Part shown: positions 42,501 through 51,976 of the stretch, in pieces
How positions within the stretch are numbered: position 1 is the first letter of the stretch
Layout: every line of letters begins with the position of its first letter
NCBI RefSeq assembly: GCF_014697375.1
Contig: NZ_JACJRS010000027.1
Location: 1-59,747, forward strand
From: Phormidium sp. FACHB-1136
GTDB lineage: Bacteria > Cyanobacteriota > Cyanobacteriia > Phormidesmidales > Phormidesmidaceae
DNA: 59,747 bases
Direction of reading: 5' to 3'
The notes under the pieces: generated by a model
What the model was told of the DNA's origin: nothing
Database searches by the model: none
The model's input: the letters and a program-made list of their open reading frames with translations, nothing else
Program-made: the position numbers and the translations under genes

Positions 42501-44432
42501 ATGACCCTCTTTACCCTGCGCTCCGTTCACAAAGACTTTGGCATCAAGGAAATCCTGCGCGATGCCAGCTTTAGCCTGGATGAGGGCGACAAGGTAGGGC
42601 TAATTGGCACCAACGGATCCGGCAAATCGACCCTGCTAAAAATGATTGCGGGTCTAGAACCCTTTGATAGCGGCGATTTTTGGGTCAACCCTGGGGCCAA
42701 GGTGGTCTATCTCCCCCAACAGCCCGACTTTGACGCCAGCCACACGGTTTTAGAGCAAGTGTTTGCCGATGCCGGGGAATCCATGGCGCTGATCCGCGAG
42801 TATGAAGACCTCTCGCACCACCTAGCCCAGGGCACGGGAGACACGGATCGACTAATGGCCCAGATCTCAGTGGTGACCGAGAAAATTACCGCCGCCGATG
42901 GCTGGGATTTGGAAACCAGCGCTAAGGCCATCCTCAGCAAGCTCGGCATTGAGGACTTTGACGCCAAGGTGGGCGATCTCTCCGGTGGCTATCGTAAGCG
43001 GGTGGCCATTGCAGCGGCCCTCCTGTCCGACCCCGACGCCCTGCTGATGGACGAACCCACCAACCATTTGGATGCCGAATCTGTGGAGTGGCTACAAAGT
43101 TATCTCAGCGGATTTCGGGGGGCGCTGTTGTTGATTACCCACGACCGCTACTTTTTGGATCAAGTCACCAACCGTATCCTCGAAATTGACCGGGGTGACC
43201 TCTACAGCTATGCCGGAAACTATGCCTACTACCTAGAGAAAAAAGCCCTGTCTGAAGCCTCAGAGGTCAGTTCCCAAAAGAAACATGCCGGGGTATTGCG
43301 GCGAGAATTGGAATGGCTAAAACGTGGCCCCAAGGCTCGCAGCACTAAGCAAAAGGCCCGTATTGACCGCATTGGCGATATGCAAAATCGCGAGTTCAAA
43401 CAAGCCCTTGGCAAAGTCGATATTTCTACCGCTGGTCGCCGCATTGGCAAAAAGGTGATCGAACTGGAAAACGTGGCCAAGGGCTATGAAGGAGGTACCC
43501 TATTTAAGGATTTTACCTATGCCTTTGCACCCGATGATCGTATTGGCATTATTGGCCCTAATGGCGTGGGCAAATCAACCCTGATGAATGTGATCACCGG
43601 ACGCCTAGACCCCGACAGTGGCACCGTGGAGATGGGCACTACGATCCATGTGGGCTACTTCGATCAGCATTCCGAAGATCTCTTCAAAAACCCTGAACAA
43701 CGGGTGATTGAATACCTCAAGGAAACCGCCGAACTGGTGACCACCGCCGACGGCAGTACCATCACAGCCTCCCAAATGCTGGAGCGCTTTTTGTTCACCC
43801 CAAATCAACAATACGCCCCCCTAGATAAGTTATCCGGCGGCGAACGACGGCGGCTCTTCCTGCTGCAAGTGCTGATGTCGGCCCCCAATTTACTCATTCT
43901 AGACGAACCCACCAATGACCTAGATGTGCAAACCCTCGGCGTATTAGAGGAATACCTCGAAGAGTTCAACGGCTGTGTGATTGTGGTTTCCCACGACCGC
44001 TATTTTCTCGACCGCACCGTGAACACTATTTTTTCCTTCGAGGGCCACGGTATTCTGAGACAATACCCCGGCAACTATTCCCTCTATTTAGATTACAAAA
44101 AAGCGGAACAAGAACGGGAAGCAGAACAGCAACGCAACGCCACTAAATCCGTTAGCCTACCTACCAAGGCCGTCACTGCTACGCAGGAAAAAGCGACCCA
44201 TGAGCCGAAAGGGAAAAAATTATCCTACAAAGAAAAACGCGAGTACGAGCAACTAGAAACCCAAATTCCAGAACTCGAAGCCGAGAAAGAAGCCATTGAA
44301 AAGCGCCTCTACGGCGATGCTCCCAGCGACTACGAAGCAGTCACCCGCCTCTCGGAACAGCTCGCGGCCCTCTCCGCTAAAATTGATGCCGCCACGGAAC
44401 GCTGGATGGATTTAGCCGAACGTCTAGAGTAG
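42501..44432 (+). CDS. ABC-F family ATP-binding protein
   Basis: A 643-residue soluble protein with two ABC domains and no membrane part. Domain 1: Walker A IGTNGSGKSTLL (about 36-47), signature LSGGYRKR, Walker B ALLMDEPTNHLDAE. Domain 2: IGPNGVGKSTL, LSGGERRRLFLLQ, LLILDEPTNDLD. The linker between them (SEVSSQKKHAGVLRRELEWLKRGPKARSTKQKARIDRI) and a C-terminal coiled coil (YEQLETQIPELEAEKEAIEKRLY) match the Uup-like branch. ABC-F proteins act on ribosomes, rescuing stalled or drug-bound ones. The exact target cannot be told. Confidence 0.95.
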   Translation: MTLFTLRSVHKDFGIKEILRDASFSLDEGDKVGLIGTNGSGKSTLLKMIAGLEPFDSGDFWVNPGAKVVYLPQQPDFDASHTVLEQVFADAGESMALIREYEDLSHHLAQGTGDTDRLMAQISVVTEKITAADGWDLETSAKAILSKLGIEDFDAKVGDLSGGYRKRVAIAAALLSDPDALLMDEPTNHLDAESVEWLQSYLSGFRGALLLITHDRYFLDQVTNRILEIDRGDLYSYAGNYAYYLEKKALSEASEVSSQKKHAGVLRRELEWLKRGPKARSTKQKARIDRIGDMQNREFKQALGKVDISTAGRRIGKKVIELENVAKGYEGGTLFKDFTYAFAPDDRIGIIGPNGVGKSTLMNVITGRLDPDSGTVEMGTTIHVGYFDQHSEDLFKNPEQRVIEYLKETAELVTTADGSTITASQMLERFLFTPNQQYAPLDKLSGGERRRLFLLQVLMSAPNLLILDEPTNDLDVQTLGVLEEYLEEFNGCVIVVSHDRYFLDRTVNTIFSFEGHGILRQYPGNYSLYLDYKKAEQEREAEQQRNATKSVSLPTKAVTATQEKATHEPKGKKLSYKEKREYEQLETQIPELEAEKEAIEKRLYGDAPSDYEAVTRLSEQLAALSAKIDAATERWMDLAERLE

Positions 44433-44443
44433 CCATCGGGCGG

Positions 44444-45106
44444 CTATTTTTCCCTGGTCTTGAGGTATTCAAAAACGGATTTATCGCCAATGTCGGGGAC
44501 GAGGGGTTGGGCCAACTTGCGCAGGGCAAATATCCCAAACAGGATTGCCCAGAGGATCAACAAGCCCTGTTCGACGACCACGGGCAGCAGGCCAAACAGG
44601 TGACCGAGCAGCAGCAACGGTACCAGGGGCATCAGCAGTTTGGTTTCTAGGCGATTGAAGCAAAAGGCTTCTTTGATGTACAACCCGGTTAGGGCAGCGA
44701 AGGTGAAACCAATACCCCAGAGGGTTTGGGGTTGGGTAACCACGGTTTCTGCCAGGGGGCCGTCGATGCCGTGGGCCAGGGCCAGGGAGGCCAGCCCACC
44801 CACCAGCCAAAACCCCTGGAGGAGTCGGTGTAGGGGCACCAGGTAGATATGAACTGTGGCTAAACTTACCCCTAGCCCCAGCCAAAACAGGGTGTAGCAC
44901 AGGCTAATGGCCTGGACGAGGCTAGGTTTTTCAGGGAAACCCAGACCTAGCATCACCCCCAGGGCCAGCGCGAGGGCCGCCGCCACCAGTCCGCCGCGAT
45001 AGAGTTGGACGCCTAGCCGATCCTGATCGGTAATGGTGTAGTCGCCGAACTGCCCCTGGTAGACCACGGGGGCGTCAGAAACAGCGGCATTGACGGCATT
45101 AGACAT
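44444..45106 (-). CDS. DUF2301-family membrane protein
   Basis: A 220-residue protein with six to seven hydrophobic segments after a ~35-residue soluble start. I place it in DUF2301 by FGDYTITDQDRLGVQLYRGGLVAAALALALGVMLG and GIGFTFAALTGLYIKEAFCFNRLETKLLMPLVPLLLLGHLFGLL. It is an inner or thylakoid membrane protein with no known function, largely confined to cyanobacteria and plastids. It is convergent with the ABC-F gene, with 11 bases between the stops. Confidence 0.87.
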   Translation of the reverse strand: MSNAVNAAVSDAPVVYQGQFGDYTITDQDRLGVQLYRGGLVAAALALALGVMLGLGFPEKPSLVQAISLCYTLFWLGLGVSLATVHIYLVPLHRLLQGFWLVGGLASLALAHGIDGPLAETVVTQPQTLWGIGFTFAALTGLYIKEAFCFNRLETKLLMPLVPLLLLGHLFGLLPVVVEQGLLILWAILFGIFALRKLAQPLVPDIGDKSVFEYLKTREK

Positions 45107-45195
45107 GGAGAAACCTCACAGGCGGGATCACGGTCTGGCGGGTGTGGTTGGGTGCGGAATGGCGTATTTAAACCTATCTTAAAAACGGACATTCC

Positions 45196-47541
45196 CTAGC
45201 GGCTGAGGGAGAGTTGGGTGGGGAGTGTAACCGTGAAGCACGTTCTTTGGTCATCGCTGAGGACGGCAATTTCGCCACCGAGGTAACGGCAGAGCTTTTG
45301 CACCAGGGCTAACCCTAGGCCCGTACCGCCCTGTTTCCAAGGATCGGCACTGGGCACGCGGTAGAACTTGTCAAAAATACGGCTGCGTTCCTCCGCTGGA
45401 ATGGTGACGCCCGTATTGGTAAGGACAAACTGTACCTGGCTGAGTTGGGCTCCGGCCAAGGGTTCTACCCTAAGGGTGATGTGTTCGCCGGGGGGGGTAT
45501 ATTTGCAGGCATTGTTCAGTAGTTCAGCCAAAATCCGCTCTAGGCTGGCCATGTCCGTATGCACCACGGGTAGACTGGGTGCCGTGCTGACTTGGAGGGT
45601 CTGATCGCGGCTTTTGGCACGGGTGATGAAGCTGTCGATCCAGCCCGATAGCCAGGTTTTCAGCACAATGGGCTCGGTTTGGACGGGATGATTGCCCACG
45701 TCGAGGCGCTGTAGGTCGAGTAGGTCATTGATCAGGCTAATCTCCCGCTCGCACTCCTCTTTCAGAATGTGGTAGTAGCGGGCGATGGGGTTTTGGGCCG
45801 CCTTGGGTTTGTCCAGTTCTGCGGATAAATTGCATTCCTGATTGAGGCTGGCCCCTAGCAGTTTCAGGGCCACCCGCATACTAGTTACGGGGGTGCGTAG
45901 CTCGTGGGACACGGTGCTGAGAAAGTCATCCTTGAGGGTGTTGAGCCGTTCTAATTCGGCCACCTGGGACTGGGCCGCTTCGTACAGTCGGGCCTGACGA
46001 ATGGCAATGGCGCACTGGTTAGCCACCTGTTGCACTAGCCGAATTTCAATGTCGCTAAAGCCGTAGTCGCGCCCATTAATCAACCACAGATCCCCCAACA
46101 CGCCCCGGTCATCCAGGACGGGACAGGCGAGCATCGCCACATAGCCCCGGTCGGGGTTGGGTTCCATGGAGCAAAACTGAAAATATTGACCATTGAGCAA
46201 CTGGTCGTAGACCTCCGGGAAGGCTTCCATCTGGGCCACACGGCCCTGGTAGGCGGGGATAGAGCTGTTGTAGCTGTTGTATTCGTAATAAATCGTCGAA
46301 GTTCGCTGCTCTAGGTCATAGAGGGCGGTATTGGATCCCTTGGCCCCCAGGGCTTCGGTCAGTTCCTCCACCGCCGACAGCATAATCTGGTTCACATCCA
46401 AACTGTCGCGCACCCGGTCGGTGATCCGCTTGAGAGTGGCTTCAAAATCCAGGGCGGTTTGCAGTTGCTCGGTGCGTTGGGCTACCTGCTGTTCTAGGTC
46501 GGTGTTGAGCTGCTGCACCTGGCGATACAAACGAGCCTGCTTGATGGCACTGCCCACCTGGGTGGCCACCTCTCGCAGGGTTGACATTTCCCAACTTGGC
46601 CAGGAACGAGAGGCGCTGCGATGGAGAGCGCACACCAGCCCGCATAGCCTCTCCCCCTGAAAGATGGGCAACACTAACCCCGCCTGCACTTGGGCCTGGG
46701 TGAGCTGTTCTCGGTAGATCTTAGGGAGGGGAGCCGTGCGAATGTCGGTAATGACCTGGATATCCCCCCCGCAGGACACCAGATGATCCTTGAGTTCATT
46801 CAGTTCATTCAGTTCATTCAGTTCATTCAGCGCATTCAGATCCTTTCCATTTTTAGAGCTAGGGCTGGCAACATCTAAAAAACGCCCTAGGGCAGCGGAC
46901 CCAGCGGCAGACCCAGCAACTACACCCGGATAGTCAGGATCGAAGCTATAGAACAGAACCCAATCCACCTTGAGGAAATGGCGCACTTCGCTGACGGTAG
47001 TTTGCAGGAGTTCTTCGGGATTGATGACCTGTAGGCGATGCTGGGCAATCGCCCCCAATAATCGCTCCCGTTCCGACTGCCGTTGCAGGGTTTGTTCTAC
47101 CTGCTGCTGAGCGGTAATATCTTGCAACGTCACCATCAACAGCGACACATCCTCCAGCACCACCACCGGGGCGATATCCACAATTAAGGTGCGGTGGCTC
47201 TCCGTCGAGGTGGGCAACTGCACCTGGATGGACTGCCGTTGCCCCAGGGCCATAGCCTGCTGTTCCGCTCGCCGAAACACCTCCGCTACCGCTGGGGGAA
47301 AAATATCTGCCTCCGACTTACCCAACAAATCGGCAGCGGCATAGCCCAGCAGATCGCCATAGACCTGGTTTAGAAAGCACCAGCGATGTTGCTGATCCTT
47401 GACCCCTAGGGGAGCTGCCACCGCGTTAAACAGAAGATCGACTCCATCCTGAAACAACCGCCCCTGGCGATTTTGACAAGATTCTGAATCACGATTTGAG
47501 CGCAAGGGTGCCGCCGGAGGCGTGGGGTTGGGCATGGTCAT
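45196..47541 (-). CDS. PAS-GAF-GAF hybrid sensor histidine kinase
   Basis: A 781-residue soluble sensor kinase: a PAS domain (~35-145, with FLNQVYGDLLGYAAADLLGKSEADIF), a first GAF domain (~160-340), a coiled coil, a second GAF (~370-520), then HisKA with phospho-acceptor His546 in LSTVSHELRTPV, and HATPase with Asn677 (ELLNNACKYTPP) and GTGLGLAL near 740. No membrane segment and no obvious chromophore Cys is seen. It would sense a cytosolic signal and phosphorylate an unlinked regulator; none is adjacent. The first GAF contains a repeat-encoded loop, NELNELNELNEL, at residues ~236-250. Confidence 0.93.
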   Translation of the reverse strand: MTMPNPTPPAAPLRSNRDSESCQNRQGRLFQDGVDLLFNAVAAPLGVKDQQHRWCFLNQVYGDLLGYAAADLLGKSEADIFPPAVAEVFRRAEQQAMALGQRQSIQVQLPTSTESHRTLIVDIAPVVVLEDVSLLMVTLQDITAQQQVEQTLQRQSERERLLGAIAQHRLQVINPEELLQTTVSEVRHFLKVDWVLFYSFDPDYPGVVAGSAAGSAALGRFLDVASPSSKNGKDLNALNELNELNELNELKDHLVSCGGDIQVITDIRTAPLPKIYREQLTQAQVQAGLVLPIFQGERLCGLVCALHRSASRSWPSWEMSTLREVATQVGSAIKQARLYRQVQQLNTDLEQQVAQRTEQLQTALDFEATLKRITDRVRDSLDVNQIMLSAVEELTEALGAKGSNTALYDLEQRTSTIYYEYNSYNSSIPAYQGRVAQMEAFPEVYDQLLNGQYFQFCSMEPNPDRGYVAMLACPVLDDRGVLGDLWLINGRDYGFSDIEIRLVQQVANQCAIAIRQARLYEAAQSQVAELERLNTLKDDFLSTVSHELRTPVTSMRVALKLLGASLNQECNLSAELDKPKAAQNPIARYYHILKEECEREISLINDLLDLQRLDVGNHPVQTEPIVLKTWLSGWIDSFITRAKSRDQTLQVSTAPSLPVVHTDMASLERILAELLNNACKYTPPGEHITLRVEPLAGAQLSQVQFVLTNTGVTIPAEERSRIFDKFYRVPSADPWKQGGTGLGLALVQKLCRYLGGEIAVLSDDQRTCFTVTLPTQLSLSR
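46794..46838 (-). repeat. 9-bp tandem repeat inside the kinase gene
   Basis: Four exact copies of GTTCATTCA (plus strand) at 46794-46829 and a fifth with two changes at 46830-46838. They encode Asn-Glu-Leu units in the first GAF domain. Slippage would add or remove three residues without breaking the frame. Confidence 0.9.
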
Positions 47542-47772
47542 AGCATTCGGATCGCGGCGTTCTTGTGAGCCGCTATGGGTTGAAGGGGGTGGCTTGTCCT
47601 GCTATTTTAGGTGATTTCTCTGAGATCCCCTACTTAGAAGCGAATCCCCCACCAGACTCCTTTCTTTCCAGCCTGAAACTCTGGATCATGGATCTGACGG
47701 CTACCCCCATTGGCCCCATCCTTCCATCTAGCTGGTTGTCAGGGAATACCGACCCAACCCTAATCCGCCCAA

Positions 47773-48009
47773 TTAGCACTTGTTGAGGTTGAGGCCCACT
47801 CCCTTCGCCATGGCGTCGATACCCTTGGTTTCGAGGGTTTTGATGGCCTTAGTGGAAAGACGCAGCTTCACCCAGCGATTCCCTTGGGGCCACCACACCC
47901 GCTTCTCTTGCAGGTTGGCCTCTTGCGTACGCTTTGTACGACGGTGGGAGTGGGAGATGGCGAAGGCGTTGTTTGCCTTTTTCCCGGTTAGCTGACACTT
48001 ACGACCCAT
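47773..48009 (-). CDS. rpmB: Ribosomal protein bL28
   Basis: A 78-residue large-subunit protein from the ATG at 48009: [27 protein letters not shown] is the family start, with Cys5 of the zinc-free form. The middle, [38 protein letters not shown], is typical. The open frame runs 33 codons further upstream, but those residues are not part of L28. It binds 23S rRNA in the 50S subunit. It stands alone, with 763 bases to the kinase start on one side. Confidence 0.97.
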   Translation of the reverse strand: MGRKCQLTGKKANNAFAISHSHRRTKRTQEANLQEKRVWWPQGNRWVKLRLSTKAIKTLETKGIDAMAKGVGLNLNKC

Positions 48010-48159
48010 GGGTATTCTCCGGCAACTATCAAACGGCACAATAACACAGTCTACTATCATAGCAGGCTGGGCCGAGAAACTAGGCGTTGGGCGAAGGATA
48101 CAGGACACCCCAAGACACCGTACCCATCCGGCTAATCCCCCGGCAGGCTTTGGCCCATC

Positions 48160-48606
48160 CTAAGACTGGGGGGATTCTGGTGGAGAAGATTTACAAATTT
48201 CAAAGGAAATGGAATCGGCCTTCGCCTTGGGTTTCGCCTTGGGTTTCGCACGGGGCTGGGTTCGGGCAGGCTTGGGCTGGGTGACCTGGGCTTGGGTGGC
48301 CTGGGCTTGGGTGGCCTGGGCTTGGGTCGCCACAGAAGCGGGGGCTGATGTCGGCAGGGGCGGGGGAATTGAGGCTGGATGGTTTGACAGCAACTTCCCT
48401 GGGGGCGTTGGGGGGGATGGGCTAGATCCTAGCCCTAGGGCAGCGGCGTTGGAGAGCACGGCCAGCCCAAGGCCAGCCAGCACGGTGAGGGGATGCCAAG
48501 CACTCGTAGGGGCAAAACTCGGTAGCCAATTGGGCCAGCTACTTAAGCCCTGAAGTCCCTCGGCGGCGGCGAAGATGAGCACGAAACAGAGGAGCCAAAG
48601 TTTCAT
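48160..48606 (-). CDS. Small anchored protein with low-complexity tail
   Basis: A 148-residue protein from the ATG at 48606 (MKLWLLCFVLIFAAAEGLQGL). It has two hydrophobic stretches: residues 2-15, a signal or anchor, and ~43-58 (LTVLAGLGLAVLSNAAAL). From residue 60 it is Pro/Ser/Ala-rich with no fold expected. It includes three ATQAQ repeats and a Lys/Pro/Ala-rich run (PKAKPKAKPKAKA) that could bind nucleic acid or the cell wall. I do not recognise a family. A small membrane protein of unknown role. Confidence 0.6.
   Translation of the reverse strand: MKLWLLCFVLIFAAAEGLQGLSSWPNWLPSFAPTSAWHPLTVLAGLGLAVLSNAAALGLGSSPSPPTPPGKLLSNHPASIPPPLPTSAPASVATQAQATQAQATQAQVTQPKPARTQPRAKPKAKPKAKADSISFEICKSSPPESPQS
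48286..48330 (-). repeat. 15-bp tandem repeat encoding ATQAQ units
   Basis: CTGGGCTTGGGTGGC is found at 48286-48300 and 48301-48315 and, with one change, at 48316-48330. A second, 12-bp repeat (TTCGCCTTGGGT, 48221-48244) encodes the PKAK run. Both keep the reading frame. Confidence 0.85.
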
Positions 48607-48877
48607 GGCAGGATTGGCATTCAATGGGGGACGATCTGGGGCGCGAACCATGGGCCATGTCTGCATGGCGATCTACCCAAACGGGTGTTCTACTACGAGC
48701 CGCTTTGATTATGCCACCACTCGCCTAATATGGTGGACTGGATTGAGGCTCCAGGATGATCCATCGACTCAGGTTCTCCATCGCCCCAGGATTCTCGGTT
48801 GGAGGATGGCGATGGGGCCAACTCATGGAACTATTGAAGGAGGCTGTGTGAAGGATGCCGTGGGTTAGCGTGGAGTC

Positions 48878-50212
48878 ATGACCGTATCACGAACTGTTTG
48901 CCTCGGTTTTCTGGTGTTTATCACCATCGGTACGGTCCTGTTGCTGCTCCCCTGGGCCAACGCCAGCGGCCAATGGGGCAATCCCCTGGTAGCACTATTC
49001 ACCGCGACCTCTGCTGTGTGCGTTACGGGGCTAATTGTGGTGGATACGGGCACCTACTTTTCACCCCTGGGGCAGGGCATTATTTTGGCGCTGATCCAAA
49101 TCGGTGGATTGGGCTATATGACCGCCAACAGCTTTCTGATGCTGCTGCTAGGGCGACGGCTGAAGCTGAAGGATCGGGTGGCCATCCAGCAATCGATGGA
49201 TCACAACGAACTGGCAGGGGGCAGTTCCCTGATTGTGTCCATCATTGCGATGACCATGATCATTGAGCTAACGGGCATGTTTGTGCTCTATCCCACCTTC
49301 CAGCGAGATTTTGGGGTTGGATTGGGCCTCTGGCTGTCGATTTTTCATAGCATCAGCGCCTTTAACAATGCGGGCTTCAGCCTCTTTGCCGACAGTGTCG
49401 TGGGCTATGCCCTAAATCCCTGGGTCAACTTCGCCATCACAGGTCTGGTCATTTTGGGCGGCATTGGCTACCAGGTGATTATGGAACTGTTTCTGTGGGC
49501 GCGGCAGCAAGTCCAGGGCGACAGGCGGCGCACGAACTTTTCCCTGAACTTCAAAGTTGCGATCAGTACCACCCTGGCGCTGCTAGTGGTGGGCACCGTG
49601 GCCTTCTTTATCATCGAGTTCAACAACGCTGCTACTCTGGGCAACTATGCCCCCCATCACAAGCTGCTGATGGCCTGGTTTCAGTCGGTGATTGCCCGCA
49701 CCGCTGGCTTTAATAGTATTGACATTGGGGCCATGGGGGAGGCTTCTCTGTTCATCATGATTGCCCTGATGTTTGTGGGGGCCAGTCCGGGCAGCACGGG
49801 GGGCGGCATTAAAACCACCACCCTACGCATTTTGCTAGCCTGCACCCGCATGGTGCTTCAGGGCAAGGAAGACGTGCTCAGCTATCGGCGGCAAATTCCC
49901 CCCAGCCGTGTGCTCAAGGCCATTGCCGTGGTGATGGGGTCGGGGTTGTTGGTGCTGTCGGCCACCACCCTCGTGTCGATTAGCAACCCCACCATTAGCT
50001 TTATTGACGTGCTGTTTGAATCGGTTTCGGCCTTTGCCACCGTGGGCCTTAGCACGGGTATCACGGCGGACCTATCCGATGTGGGAAAATACGTCATCAT
50101 TATCACGATGTACCTCGGTCGGTTGGGCATCCTGTTGTTTATGGCGGCCCTGCTGGGCGATCCCAAACCCACTGCCATTCAGTACCCCGAAGAGGATCTG
50201 CTGATTGGTTAA
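48878..50212 (+). CDS. KtrB/TrkH-type potassium uptake channel subunit
   Basis: A 444-residue membrane protein of the TrkH/KtrB/NtpJ superfamily: four M1-P-M2 repeats. The first pore loop is TATSAVCVTGLIVVDTG, a later one SISAFNNAGFSLF, the third ARTAGFNSIDIGA, and the fourth SAFATVGLSTGIT, with Gly selectivity residues. GGIKTTTLRIL is the intramembrane-loop region. The 444-residue length suits KtrB (Na+-dependent K+ uptake with a KtrA regulator). No ktrA is adjacent, so the regulator is elsewhere. The next gene follows 94 bases later on the same strand. Confidence 0.93.
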   Translation: MTVSRTVCLGFLVFITIGTVLLLLPWANASGQWGNPLVALFTATSAVCVTGLIVVDTGTYFSPLGQGIILALIQIGGLGYMTANSFLMLLLGRRLKLKDRVAIQQSMDHNELAGGSSLIVSIIAMTMIIELTGMFVLYPTFQRDFGVGLGLWLSIFHSISAFNNAGFSLFADSVVGYALNPWVNFAITGLVILGGIGYQVIMELFLWARQQVQGDRRRTNFSLNFKVAISTTLALLVVGTVAFFIIEFNNAATLGNYAPHHKLLMAWFQSVIARTAGFNSIDIGAMGEASLFIMIALMFVGASPGSTGGGIKTTTLRILLACTRMVLQGKEDVLSYRRQIPPSRVLKAIAVVMGSGLLVLSATTLVSISNPTISFIDVLFESVSAFATVGLSTGITADLSDVGKYVIIITMYLGRLGILLFMAALLGDPKPTAIQYPEEDLLIG

Positions 50213-50306
50213 CCCCTTGCCCTCACCCACTCGGTAACCTAGCCTAGCCCCAGGCATCGCCGCTGCGTTGCATACCCTATCACCTGTTTTGGTTCTGTCC
50301 CTATCG

Positions 50307-50951
50307 ATGACGGTTTCCCCCTCCCTGCGTCCCACCCTCAAAACCGAACTGCTCGACCGAATTCGCCACCTCGATCTAGCGGAGGCGCTGCTGCCCTCTA
50401 GCCACCCCGATATTGATCACCTGATCCACTCCCTAGAGGCGGTCAACCCCATTACCCAACCCCTCCAGCCCGACCATTGGCCCATTCTGCTGGGCACCTG
50501 GGATTTGATCTACGCCTCCGAGGGCACCGTGGTCACTCGCCGCATCCCAGCCCCCTGGCCCGTGGGCATTCGGCGGGTCTGGCAACGGCTCACCCAATCG
50601 GCCCAGGCCAGCGCCCCCATCGCCGCTGAGAATGGCGCGGTGGTCAGCCTGCCGCTACTAGGCGAACTGACCGCCATTGCTCAGGGAGGCTGGCAACCCT
50701 ACGAAGAGGCGGAGAGCGCCAGGGTAAGCTTTGGGGCCTTTAGTCTGCAACCCACAAGGCTACTGGGAATTACGGGGCTACATTTACCCCAAATCACCCT
50801 GCCCATTTTTGAGGCGTTGCGTCGCGAGGCACTGTGGATTACCTCCTACCTTGACGACGATCTGCGCATTGGCCGAGGCGTGACGGGCAATCTATTTGTA
50901 TTTCAGCGCACCCCCGCCCAAGCCCCGGCCTGGGCCAGCAAGGGGGCCTAA
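50307..50951 (+). CDS. PAP/fibrillin family protein
   Basis: A 214-residue protein from the ATG at 50307 (MTVSPSLRPTLKTELLDRI). The PAP/fibrillin lipocalin-like barrel is shown by LIHSLEAVNPITQPLQPDHWPILLGTWDLIYASEGTVVTRR and, near the end, LWITSYLDDDLRIGRGVTGNLFVFQR, typical of the family. Plastid relatives coat plastoglobules and thylakoids and bind lipids or carotenoids; a thylakoid-associated role is expected here but unproven. A 13-residue upstream extension (MHTLSPVLVLSLS) is probably not translated. Confidence 0.9.
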   Translation: MTVSPSLRPTLKTELLDRIRHLDLAEALLPSSHPDIDHLIHSLEAVNPITQPLQPDHWPILLGTWDLIYASEGTVVTRRIPAPWPVGIRRVWQRLTQSAQASAPIAAENGAVVSLPLLGELTAIAQGGWQPYEEAESARVSFGAFSLQPTRLLGITGLHLPQITLPIFEALRREALWITSYLDDDLRIGRGVTGNLFVFQRTPAQAPAWASKGA

Positions 50952-50954
50952 GGC

Positions 50955-51065
50955 AGGACCCATACCCAGTCCAACTTGGAAAACCCTGTTTTCTAACCCA
51001 ACAAACCGTAGGGACAAGGTTTGCTCGCTCGATCATTCCGGGGAGAAACAAGCCGGGTTGAGCCT
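50955..51065 (-). repeat. Dispersed hairpin repeat, degenerate minus-strand copy
   Basis: On the minus strand it carries TTGTCCCTACGGTTTGTTGG and CCAAGTTGGACTGGGTATGG, the right-hand part of the repeat family. The central hairpin has been replaced by AAGCGAGCAAACC-like sequence. It lies between two genes in a 146-base gap. Confidence 0.55.
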
Positions 51066-51097
51066 AAATTCGCCATGGCAGCGCATACCCCCAAGCC

Positions 51098-51883
51098 CTA
51101 AGCCGTGCGGGTACTACGCTTGCCCTGGGTAGCGGGGATGGTATTTTTGCTGCGCAGGGTGACGTTGACACCATCGTTCGACTGTTCCACCACCAGCAGC
51201 GGGGTAGGCTTAGCCTTTTGATCCCAGTGCATATAGGCAAGGCGACCCTGGATGGTGGGTTGCCAGTGGCAATCGTCCGACTGAGGACTCATGAAGTTTT
51301 CGATGCAGGCAATCAACTGCTCGATGGTGGTGGAGGTGGCCTGGGTGGGCAGCTTGGCCAGTTTAATTTGAATACGGAATAGCACCCGTTTGCGGGCAGC
51401 GGGGTTATCGCTGAGGTTGTACTCTACATCGAAAATCTCGTCCACAATGCGGGTTTTAGCGGCTACTCCCACCAAACCCACTTCGGCCTGTTGGGGCCGT
51501 AGCGCCACGGTGATTTTCTGCTTCACCTTCACCTTCAACTGGTTCACAATGGCCGAGTGGAAACCATCTTCCTCCATCCGCATCCGCAGATAGTCGAGGT
51601 TGCACTCGCGGGAGTGTACCAAGTCGGGGTTGCGCTCCATGCGGGTGATGGTCTCCAGGGCCATCTTCACCTTTTTCTGTAACTCCTGATTTTTGTAGGT
51701 CTGGAATTTTAGTTGTTTGACCAACTGCTTGGTTTTAAGGTGAGACACCACACCCAGGGCCACTAGCAAAACCCCCAAACCACCCGTGGCTAACATCCAC
51801 GGGTTTTCGAGGATCGGCGGAGTTTCGCTAGGGGCAGGAGCCTGAGCAACCGATGTGTAGAGAGAAACTGAGGAGGTAGTCAT
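51098..51883 (-). CDS. Membrane-anchored conserved cyanobacterial protein
   Basis: A 261-residue protein from the ATG at 51883 (MTTSSVSLYTSVAQAPAPSE), preceded by AGGAGGTAG. One membrane segment lies at residues ~29-46 (WMLATGGLGVLLVALGVV). A basic helix follows (HLKTKQLVKQLKFQTYKNQELQKKVKMALE), then a mixed alpha/beta domain (HSRECNLDYLRMRMEEDGFHSAIVNQLKVKVKQKITVAL). I do not recognise a family with a known job. The topology puts the large C-terminal part in the cytoplasm if the anchor is uncleaved. The next gene upstream, the regulator, is 93 bases off. Confidence 0.7.
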   Translation of the reverse strand: MTTSSVSLYTSVAQAPAPSETPPILENPWMLATGGLGVLLVALGVVSHLKTKQLVKQLKFQTYKNQELQKKVKMALETITRMERNPDLVHSRECNLDYLRMRMEEDGFHSAIVNQLKVKVKQKITVALRPQQAEVGLVGVAAKTRIVDEIFDVEYNLSDNPAARKRVLFRIQIKLAKLPTQATSTTIEQLIACIENFMSPQSDDCHWQPTIQGRLAYMHWDQKAKPTPLLVVEQSNDGVNVTLRSKNTIPATQGKRSTRTA

Positions 51884-51976
51884 CGCCAATTCGCCGCGAA
51901 GGGTTTTCTCGGAATTACTTCTAGGGTGCCCTGCTTTCCCCAAAAGCCATCTATGTCCTCAACATTTAGTCGCAAT

